Assembly (NCBI GenBank): GCA_009760885.1
Contig: CM019696.1
Coordinates: forward strand, 46,399,358 to 46,463,357
Direction of reading: 5' to 3'
Source of the DNA: Achatina immaculata
Taxonomy: Eukaryota; Mollusca; Gastropoda; Stylommatophora; Achatinidae
DNA length: 64,000 nt
The position numbers and the translations under genes are program-made. Under the pieces are notes generated by a model, which was not told the DNA's origin, ran no database searches, and saw only the letters and a list, made by a program, of their open reading frames with translations. Positions 1-8,454 of the stretch are shown piece by piece (the first letter of the stretch is position 1; each line of letters starts with the position of its first letter).

Positions 1-207
1 TCAGACAAGTGTTTCAGCCCTATTAAACTCCTGACACTCTAAGGGGGGGGGGGGGGGTGGGGCCCCTCTGGGTCATGACTCCCAGAGGTCTTATGAGTTG
101 TTTTTTTTCCCAGTCCCGGGATTGAACCCATAATCTTCCAGTTGCCACTGCACTTTTTTTTACAGTGCGTCTTTAGCGATTTAGCTACAGAAGACTGGTA
201 CTGGTTG
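1..207 (-). mobile_element. tRNA-derived SINE or LINE 3' module
   Basis: On the minus strand this reads TACCAGTC, a tRNA-like A box (TAGCTAAATCGCTAAAG), then a B box with GGGTTCAATCCCGGG. A GC-rich body follows, ending GTCAGGAGTTTAATAGGG. The same unit occurs on the plus strand at 44936-45235. Here it follows directly on the end of a LINE reading frame in the same orientation. Confidence 0.8.
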
Positions 208-1358
208 TGGCAAACGAAATTACTTATGTTCCCAATGCTCTTTTCGCATACTCCATAGCCAGCATGAGGCCTTTTCTGCTGTTTCTGAAAGGCTTCTCAA
301 TGCCCTTGCTCTTGCTTGTCCCTTTATGCCCAGTTGCTTACATAGGTCGTATGCTGATGTTGATACGAATCCTCTTACTCCCACTTCTACAGCTATCACT
401 TTTGCCCTGATTCCTGCCCCCTGCCTCAGTTGCTTGACCAGATCATTGTACTTCTCCAATTTGAATAAATGCTGTTCCTCTATTCTAGTTTCGTATGGGA
501 CCGTAAGCTCGATCATTATTAATTCCTGTTTTCTGTGGAGTACACTACAATGTCTAGTCGCATTCCTGTGTTCTTGATGGCAGTCGGGTATTCTCTTCTT
601 CCTGGAAGGTCCGCTATCATATCCCAGTCATTTGTACCATCTAGCAGTGATGGTAAGGGAATGTCCCTGATTTCAATATTTGATGTCATACCAGTACCTA
701 TGAAGTATTTAGGTGGGACCTCAACTCTTTTGCTGTTATCTGCTTTATCTTTTGCCCTGTCTATGATGGATACCAGTTCCTGCAACACTCTGTTGTGCCG
801 CCAGGTGTACCGTCCTTGCCCTAAAGACACTCTACATGCTGACAGCACATGTTCCAATGTTTGCCTTTCGTTGCAGAGAGGGCACTTTGTATCTTCTGAT
901 ACACCCCATTTGTATAGGTTGGAGCCTGTAGGCAGAAGGTCATAAGTAGCTCTAATGATGAAGCTGAGCCTCAAGGGTGCCATTTTCCAGATGTCATTCT
1001 ATGTTAGTGATCTCTGCAAGACTTCCTCCCATGCTGTCCATTGCCCCTGTTGGGATTGTTGGACTGCCTTCTGGACCCGCTTGTCATCCTCTGAATTCCT
1101 TACTTCACTGAGGATTATATCCCTTCTTTCCTTGCAGCAGGCCTTTGACCACCATTTGATTTCGCCATGACCAAATCCCCTTCTGTTGGTCTGGGTGTAT
1201 CCTATTACTTCTTTCAGCTCCTGTGTTTCCCTGGCTGTGGTCACTTCCTCACCTACTTTCCATTTTTGTCCAGTTTTAAGTGTTGGCTGCACTTCTTGTA
1301 CCACTGGATCTGTAGATTCTTGTAGCATCATTGCAAGTCTCATTGCAATATCCCCTGT
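208..1358 (-). mobile_element. LINE C-terminal fragment with zinc knuckle and nuclease-like domain
   Basis: Minus-strand reading frames at 999-1472 (its right part is ClC exon 19), 519-983 and 220-516 together encode the C-terminal region of a non-LTR element. They read FGHGEIKWWSKA, then a Cys-rich motif CPLCNERQTLEHVLSAC, then a block shaped like a PD-(D/E)xK nuclease (RLDIVVYS ... MIELTVPYE), ending RSLSETAEKASCWLW. The order matches a LINE family common in molluscs and fish. The frame is broken between segments, so it is inactive. Close relative: 60510-61256. Confidence 0.8.
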
Positions 1359-1360
1359 AC

Positions 1361-1484
1361 TATGGGCTCTGTCAAGATTAGATCCCGATGATGACTTCTT
1401 CAGTATGGACCTGAGTGGTGCATGGATTGTACAGTAATTATTCTGGCTGTCTGTGGTTCCATGATAGTTCACCTTCTGTCCTGG
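1361..1484 (-). CDS. CLCN2: Probable ClC gene exon 19 (SILKK linker)
   Basis: Starting at the acceptor TTCAAG (1486-1485), the phase set by exon 18 gives PGQKVNYHGTTDSQNNY, then APLRSILKKSSSGSNL. The SILKK motif is shared with fly ClC-a (RKSILKKTNSFNL), which supports exon identity. A possible donor A/GTACAG sits at 1360, directly where LINE-derived coding sequence begins. The end is uncertain: the exon may be interrupted by the LINE. CBS2 would be further left, outside the window. Confidence 0.6.
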
Positions 1485-1791
1485 CTTGAAAAAAAAAAAT
1501 CATTTTGAAAGAGTGCATATGAGTATTTTTCAATGGACTCTCTGGGTATGTATCTAATGTAAGCTCATACGTTAAATCTTACACTACTAAATCAAGTGTG
1601 TGGGAAGAATGAAAGATGGAGTGATGAAGGGCAGAATGTAAGACGGGCCTGCGTGCCCAATTCTTTACCCTTGAAAAATAAAGATTATTCATTAATTAAT
1701 TAATTCATTCATTCATTCATACTGAGCTAAAAGTTAAATTTGTTACCTGAAGGATACAGACACATTCTCATACCATACATGTGTCACACTG

Positions 1792-1823
<32 letters not shown>

Positions 1824-1960
1824 CTGACATAATAAACAGTGAATTCTCAGATGTGGGGTTCTCACACTGATCATATATATATACTGACATAATAAACAGT
1901 GAATTCTCAGATGTGGGGTTCAGCTGCAGCTAAAATGAAGCTGAGAAAGAATGTACAGAG
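1485..1960. repeat. Intronic repeat remnants
   Basis: At 1590-1725 there is a retroelement tail (AGACGGGCCTGC, then CCCAATTCTTTACCC) ending in TTAA/TTCA repeats. The same tail recurs at 57050-57130. At 1790-1922 a segment with a TA run and CAGTGAATTCTCAGATGTGG is tandemly duplicated, the first copy carrying the longer TA run. No exon seen. Confidence 0.6.
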
Positions 1961-1964
1961 TGGT

Positions 1965-2075
1965 ACTTCCTAAGAAGACAGGAGAAATGTTTAAGAAGAC
2001 ATAAACAAGAGTTAAAGAAGACAGGAGAAAGTGTTTAAGAAGACATAAAAAAGAGCTAAAGAAGACAAGAGAGAG
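1965..2075. repeat. Purine-rich minisatellite, left part
   Basis: Degenerate repeats of roughly 20-25 bases built from AAGAAGACAGGAGAAAG and GAGTTAAAGAAG. It continues at 3646-4016; the retroelement between the two parts was inserted into it. Confidence 0.7.
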
Positions 2076-3645
2076 TCTTCTTTTGGCGAAAAAGTGCTCT
2101 CGAGTTCCGTGCGTGGGGAGACAGGCTTTCGCTCCCTTCCCGGACGGCGAGAGTTAAGGTGTTTCGATGCAGAAGCAAGTGGTTTGTCCGTCGAGCGAAG
2201 CATGTAAACGGCTAGCCAGCCAGGTTCGTGATAACGATGTAGTACGGTTTTGTCGACCGATGGTCTCGAAATTGGCCCATCTCTCCGCTGTTGGCGAGAT
2301 CTTCAGCTGCCGTGCGTGGAGCGGTGCTCTTCCCGGCCAATGAAGAAATTTGCAAATGAGGTTGCCGCGCAGCATCACTGCGGAAAAGGTGGTTGAAAGA
2401 ATAAAGCGAAGCAAACAGTCAAATCACGGCACCTCTGGTCTGGAGGTCGGCCACGTCCTGAGTGCAGTCATATCGGGTGAAATGCATGAACCGGCTTGTC
2501 CCAGAGGTTAAGACACTGCTGGCGAGACTCTTCAAATGCCGCGCGTGGAGTGAAGCTCCTCCCGGTTAAGGAAGTAAATGCGGAAATAAAGGTTGCTGTG
2601 CGGCGCCGATGGGAAAAGGTGGTGGAAAGTGAAGTTTAACCTGGTATGTCCAGTAGTATCGCTACGAGAGCTATACCACGGCACCTCTGCTCTAGAGGCC
2701 GCCTACGTCCGAAATACACCTACACTGGTGAAATATGCCTAAACCGGCACACACCAGGGGTGGAACTCGATGGCTAGACATGTCATGCCACCTCCGCTCT
2801 AGAGGTCGGTAACGCCTGATAAACACCCATACTGGTGAATTTTGCCTAAACCGGCTCATACCAGGGGTGAATCTTGAAGGCTATGAATGTCACAGTACCT
2901 CTGCCCTAGAGGTCGGTCCCGTCCCAAACACGCCCATACTGGGAAATGCCTAAACCGGCTCAACCCAGGGGTAGAAGTCACTAGTGGCGAGGATTCGTCC
3001 TCCTGGACAAAAGCTCCATCCTGGTCACAACTAGGAAGGGTAGCGGCCACGACCGCAAAATGCTGAAGTCGGAGACACTGGACCAGGGAAGTCTAGATAG
3101 GCAACCACCTCTCACCCGGTCGGAGACACTGGACCAGGGAAGTCTAGATAGGCAACCACCTCTCACCCGGCAGGGATGTCTGCGTATCCTAATCACGCTG
3201 AGGTTTTCCGGTGAGAAAGTCCAACCCTGGACTGGATGGGCAACCACCTCTCACCCGGTGGTGATACACGGGTATCTCAAAACACGTCGAGGTTTTCCGG
3301 TGAGAAAGTCCAACTCTGGCCTGGGTGGGCTAACGCCTCTCACCCAGCGGGGATGCACTGATATTCCAAACATGTCGAGGTCTTCCGGTGAGAAAGTCCA
3401 ACCCTAGACCAAACTGGTGCAATGAAAACCACGGTGTCACGCAATCCCGCTTCAGAGACCCACCAAGAATACTGGCTAAAGCACTGTGATACTCTGAACC
3501 CCTTGTGGTCCTTTCGTGGAACTCGTGTGGTCTATTTTGGACCACACAGGGGACCACGGGACCTAACGAGGACCACATGCGTGAATTCAGTAGGTTCACA
3601 GTGCGGTTTTTGGTGGTAGAAGTGAACGAAGAAGAAGAAGAAGAA
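2076..3645 (+). mobile_element. Complete 1.57-kb GAA-tailed non-autonomous retroelement
   Basis: The element is bounded by a perfect 15-base direct repeat GAAGACAAGAGAGAG (2061-2075 and 3646-3660), which looks like a target-site duplication from target-primed insertion. It starts TCTTCTTTTGGCG and has no convincing ORF. Inside are about three spaced copies of an A-type module (CCGTGCGTGG or similar near 2117, 2311, 2541), about four B-type modules of about 110 bases (CACCTCTGCTCTAGAGG type, 2425-2990), then C-type modules of 52-90 bases (CCGGTGAGAAAGTCC, CACCTCTCACCCGG, 3060-3410). A unique 3' part of about 230 bases ends in GAACGAAGAAGAAG. The tail matches that of the I-type LINE at 47704. 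It is antisense to the host gene. Confidence 0.8.
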
Positions 3646-4016
3646 GAAGACAAGAGAGAGTTATAGAAAACAGAAGAGTTCAAGAAGACAAGAGAAAGCA
3701 TTTGAGAAAATAGGAGAAAAAGAGTTAAAACCATGATAAAAGAGTTAAGAAAATAAGTAAAAAAAAGAGTTTTAAAACAACCAAGAGAAAGAGTTTTAGT
3801 AAGAAAGAATAAAGAATTTTTAAAAATGCAAGATAAAGAACAGATAAAAAGGGCAGAAGAAAATGGTAAAGAAGGCAGGACTAAGAGTTAAACAAGGCAT
3901 GAGAAAGAGTTAAACAAGACAGGACTAAGAGTTAAACACGGCATGAGAAAGATTTAAAGAAGGCAGGAGAAAAGAGTTAAAGAAGACAGAAGAGTTTAAG
4001 GAGACACGAGAAAAAA
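3646..4016. repeat. Purine-rich minisatellite, right part
   Basis: Continuation of the AAGAAGACAGGAGAAAGAGTT array that the retroelement at 2076 split. Units are degenerate, 20-25 bases, strongly purine-biased on the plus strand. It lies in the intron between exons 18 and 19. Confidence 0.75.
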
Positions 4017-4072
4017 ATTTAAAAGAGACTGAGTTTAATAAAGAAATTAAGGGAAAAGAAAAACAGCATTAC

Positions 4073-4428
4073 CACTGCCAACAGCTGCATGGGAATGTTT
4101 TTATCTGTTGCTACAAAAGGACCATCTCCTGTGCCAAGATTATCCTTCATCTTCTCCTCCTCACTCTTGTCCACTCTTGTGACCTGAAATCTCGGCTTGT
4201 TCTTCACCTCCCCTTCCCCACTGTTTCCCTTCTCCTGGGAGACCACCTCCCCAACCTCAGATATAACAGTAACAGCTGAAGCTGAGGAGCTGTTCTGACT
4301 TTTCTTGGGCTCTAGTGGCTGGGCCTTTTGGTCAAAGTTCCAAATGATCTTCTGATCATGACTCAGGTGAATAAGCAGTATTCTCTCAAGTTCATACCGT
4401 TGTACAGAGCCAAGAAGAATCATAGAGT
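4073..4428 (-). CDS. CLCN2: ClC gene exon 18 (end of CBS1 and acidic linker)
   Basis: 356 bases, TACAG acceptor and probable GTAATG donor at 4072. It encodes DSMILLGSVQRYELERILL, which closes CBS1, then a long low-complexity cytoplasmic linker rich in S, E and K, with KPRFQVTRV. In fly ClC-a, SMILLGSVQRYEL is followed by a similar charged linker with RFEV. The donor and last residues (IPMQLLAV) are less certain than the start. Confidence 0.88.
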
Positions 4429-4900
4429 CTGTAAAGAATCAATAAGTAAAATCAATTACTGGTAAACATCAGAATTCACAGCCTCATTCTCATCAACATT
4501 CCAAGCCCTTATGACTTACTGTTGCAGATATAAAGCCCCATTCACCTCCATTCCTGGCTTTCTTTCTCCAGTTGTTTATTCTAAGTTCTATTATGTCTCT
4601 TCCTAAACTATCTTCCCATTCCTGCCTTGATCAGCGTAAAAACTGCTTTAGTTAATGTCTTGTCCAATTTTGCAATCACTGACCCACAGCTGACATGCTA
4701 GTGCCAGGGCTGGCAAACCATAACTGACAAAGTCCCTGTCCCACTTTCCATAGACATCACTAGCAGCAGGCCTACACCTCACTTCCTTTTATGTTTTATT
4801 TTCTGTCCATAGAATGTGACCTAATCTGTTATATATCCGCATTTCATGGACCTCTGTTCTCACTGCCAATTTTCTAGAATTATAAGAGCTATAAAAGGGG
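4429..4900. other. Intron sequence, no feature recognised
   Basis: Intron between exons 17 and 18. No repeat, exon or element was recognised here. Confidence 0.5.
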
Positions 4901-4904
4901 GCAA

Positions 4905-5428
4905 AGCTTACAGTGCAAGTGTGATAGAATAGTTATCTGAACTAGTGAACAAGACCTGACAAAGCTTACAGTACAAGTGTGACAGCATACTTAACTGAGC
5001 TGGTGAACAAGAGCTGACAAAGCTTACAGTACAAGTGTGACAGAATAGTTATCTGAACTGGTGAACAAGAGCAGACAAAGCTTACAATATAAGTGTGACA
5101 GAATAGTTATCTGAACTAGTGAACAAGAGCTGACAAAGCTTACAGTACAAGTGTGACAGAATAGTCATCTGAACTAGTGAACAAGAGCTGACAAAGCTTA
5201 CAGTACAAGTGTGACAGAATAGTTATCTGAACTGGTGAACAAGAGCAGACAAAGCTTACAATATAAGTGTGACAGAATAGTTATCTGAACTAGTGAACAA
5301 GAGCTGACAAAGCTTACAGTACAAGTGTGACAGAACAGTTATCTGAACTAGTGAACAAGACCTGACAAAGCTTACAGTACAAGTGTGACAGAATAGTTAT
5401 CTGAACTAGTGAACAAGACCTGACAAAG
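4905..5428. repeat. 58-bp minisatellite, about nine copies
   Basis: Tandem units of 58 bases starting ACAAAGCTTACAGTACAAGT and containing GTGACAGAATAGTTATCTGA. Copies differ at a few sites (CAATATAAG versus CAGTACAAG; CTAGTG versus CTGGTG). A two-unit higher-order pattern is visible around 5040-5300. It is followed by about 370 bases of intron with nothing recognised. Confidence 0.9.
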
Positions 5429-5798
5429 ACTAATGTCTGCTCATTTGTTGCCTGGCTAACCAGACAAGGTTTTCTGTGGTGAGAAGGAACTGCAAAAGAG
5501 GCAATGAGATGAGCACCGCGAAGTGTACAACAGTAACAAACCAATATTTTGGCAACATGTCTTTTTTATCAAGGACAACAAAAGTAACAAACCAACAATG
5601 GTTTGTCTACTGTCTTTCTTTACATTTCTATGTGCTCATCTCACTGGCTCTTTCACCATTCCTTCTCACCGTTTCTTTTTTCTATCTTTTTTTAAATTTT
5701 TTTTTATAAAACTGCACCTGTCTTTCTCCACTAGAACCAGTTTTGCCACAGTACTTAACTCATTTATCTTACTATTGTTGTCCAGCAACAAGCATTAC

Positions 5799-5932
5799 CT
5801 TTAGCATCAACTAGAGGATATGAGCGATGCCTTGTGCTGATGAGCAAATCCTGAAGATCATTGTACGTGGCATCAAAGGCAATAAACCTGACATCTTTCA
5901 CCATAAAATCCTCAACATATAACAACCAAGCA
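5799..5932 (-). CDS. CLCN2: ClC gene exon 17 (CBS1), functional copy
   Basis: 134 bases, CATAG acceptor and GTAATG donor. It encodes AWLLYVEDFMVKDVRFIA, TYNDLQDLLI and RSYPLVDAK. VEDFMV-DV begins the first CBS domain of ClC-1/2/K (ClC-1 has VEDIMVRDVKF), and PLVDxK precedes the SMILLGSV of exon 18. It joins exon 18 through a split aspartate codon. It lies in the left unit of a 1162-bp tandem duplication whose edge falls at the end of this exon. Confidence 0.93.
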
Positions 5933-8124
5933 CTATGAAAAAAAAATAAATAAACAAGCATTCATAAGCAAGGCCATTCAACATCTACAAACTATAAAGC
6001 TGGCCATTTAGACCTAAATGCAAGAAAAAACAAACCAAAAGACTGCATTGTGAGATTATGAAATGAAGCAAATTTAGACTGCGTATGGAGAGACAATAGA
6101 TCTACCTCCACATCATCAATAGCTGATATACTCAAAAACTAAAAGAGTTATTACCATGAACTGTCAGAGTGGGACTCCATTCTTACAATACACAGAGAAA
6201 CAAGAGAAGAACATACTTAGGTGAGGGCCTTAAATCAAAGAACTATAGGACACAGATCAAGAGTAAGACCCCCCCAAAAAAGGATGGGATAGATGGTTTT
6301 ATAGAAACACTAGCAAATTAAAGAATGAACATCACTGAGGCCACTCATATGGGCCAAAAATGTCAAAAATAACTCCCCTGGACACCTCAAGGTATAAGAA
6401 GGATGAAGGAAAGGACAGTGTGGGAGTTGGAACAGCCATATCAAAATATTTGCAGCTTCTCAGACAAAAAGTCTTGAGTTTTGCACCACCCCATTGCCAA
6501 TACCATTTAGTTAGGGTTCTTTCTAATGCTGGTAAGTTCTGCAATCATGCCAAGATCCCTCTCCACAGATTGAAGCTCTTATTGACTTGCTAGCACAGAC
6601 TTACACAATTCATCATAATCATTATAAATTCACTGAACATTGATTTTTAAAAATTGGATGACGTTCAGCGCTTACCATTTTCCAGATCAGTGATTATCAA
6701 CCACTGTGTGTCACTAAGGGTCTGCTGGTATGCAACAAAAGCTTGGGAAAGGGTTTAAAAATCAACAATTCTACTCAGTGTTAAATGACAAAATCTCTCC
6801 TTAAAAACTGACAATGTGCCCTCTCAATTTCTTTTGTTGGTCTTTTACTGGGGGTAATGAGTGACAAATGTTGACAGTTGATATTCTATACCCTTTTTTA
6901 AAATTTAACACATTCATAAATTAAATTTTTAAAAATATATAGAACAGTATAATAACAAGAATTTAGCATCAACTAGAGGATATGAGCGATGCCTTGTGCT
7001 GATGAGCAAATCCTGAAGATCATTGTACGTGGCATCAAAGGCAATAAACCTGACATCTTTCACCATAAAATCCTCAACATATAACAACCAAGCACTATGA
7101 AAAAAAAATAAATAAACAAGCATTCATAAGCAAGGCCATTCAACATCTACAAACTATAAAGCTGGCCATTTAGACCTAAATGCAAGAAAAAACAAACCAA
7201 AAGACTGCATTGTGAGATTATGAAATGAAGCAAATTTAGACTGCGTATGGAGAGACAATAGATCTACCTCCACATCATCAATAGCTGATATACTCAAAAA
7301 CTAAAAGAGTTATTACCATGAACTGTCAGAGTGGGACTCCATTCTTACAATACACAGAGAAACAAGAGAAGAACATACTTAGGTGAGGGCCTTAAATCAA
7401 AGAACTATAGGACACAGATCAAGAGTAAGACCCCCCCAAAAAAGGATGGGATAGATGGTTTTATAGAAACACTAGCAAATTAAAGAATGAACATCACTGA
7501 GGCCACTCATATGGGCCAAAAATGTCAAAAATAACTCCCCTGGACACCTCAAGGTATAAGAAGGATGAAGGAAAGGACAGTGTGGGAGTTGGAACAGCCA
7601 TATCAAAATATTTGCAGCTTCTCAGACAAAAAGTCTTGAGTTTTGCACCACCCCATTGCCAATACCATTTAGTTAGGGTTCTTTCTAATGCTGGTAAGTT
7701 CTGCAATCATGCCAAGATCCCTCTCCACAGATTGAAGCTCTTATTGACTTGCTAGCACAGACTTACACAATTCATCATAATCATTATAAATTCACTGAAC
7801 ATTGATTTTTAAAAATTGGATGACGTTCAGCGCTTACCATTTTCCAGATCAGTGATTATCAACCACTGTGTGTCACTAAGGGTCTGCTGGTATGCAACAA
7901 AAGCTTGGGAAAGGGTTTAAAAATCAACAATTCTACTCAGTGTTAAATGACAAAATCTCTCCTTAAAAACTGACAATGTGCCCTCTCAATTTCTTTTGTT
8001 GGTCTTTTACTGGGGGTAATGAGTGACAAATGTTGACAGTTGATATTCTATACCCTTTTTTAAAATTTAACACATTCATAAATTAAATTTTTAAAAATAT
8101 ATAGAACAGTATAATAACAAGAAT
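5801..8124. repeat. 1162-bp tandem segmental duplication
   Basis: Units 5801-6962 and 6963-8124 read the same throughout by eye, including homopolymers. Each contains the CBS1 exon followed by intron. The junction shares TTTAGC microhomology. Near-identity means a very recent event or an assembly duplication. The left edge coincides with the exon's donor site, leaving only the left exon copy spliceable on both sides. Confidence 0.92.
6961..7094 (-). pseudogene. Duplicate CBS1 exon with lost splice donor
   Basis: Same sequence as exon 17 up to the last codon (VEDFMVKDVRFIA through PLVDAK), with an intact CATAG acceptor. The duplication breakpoint falls at the exon end, so the donor GTAATG is replaced by TTCTTG. 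In transcription order this broken copy comes before the good one. If its acceptor were used, the transcript would read on into FLLLYCSIYF and a stop. It is best read as a non-functional exon copy. Confidence 0.85.
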
Positions 8125-8129
8125 TTAGC

Positions 8130-8454
8130 TTCAACCCTGGATAGGTAAGGTTTGTAAATATCTAATCCTAAGAGTTAAAAAACAAAGAGCTAAATAAAAC
8201 CAAAATTTATGCTTCAGCTATCTAAAAGTTCTAAGTAAAAAATGTTTGGTCAACATTAAAAACATTCCATGTAAACAAAGAGTTTCATGAAAAAAAAATA
8301 TGTTAGTTAACAAGCAGATATTAAATAAATAAAAAAAAATTGTCAGTTAACAAAATAGGCCAATGACAGCAAAGTTTATATTAATTAACAAAAGCTTTAA
8401 TGAAATAAAAAGTTAATATCAACTAAACAAATAAACACAACAAAGTTTTGCAAT
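8130..8454. other. AT-rich intron, no feature
   Basis: AT-rich intron sequence. I checked it for the missing helix Q-R exon and found no match. Confidence 0.45.

Noticed and set aside
2470..2990. Hammerhead ribozyme in the B modules (CCTGATAAA and GAAA words)
   Set aside because: The CUGANGA core is not matched (CUGAUAA) and the required three stems could not be drawn.
6332..6593. Frames of 70-77 residues on both strands, repeated at 7494-7755
   Set aside because: They are repeated only because of the 1162-bp duplication. No similarity to ClC or other proteins; I tested them for the missing helix Q-R exon.
8126..8200. Minus-strand KPYLSRVEAK as a possible remnant of the helix R exon (KLPYLPDL in relatives)
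   Set aside because: Only a few residues agree, no YDS motif precedes it, and no fitting splice sites were found.
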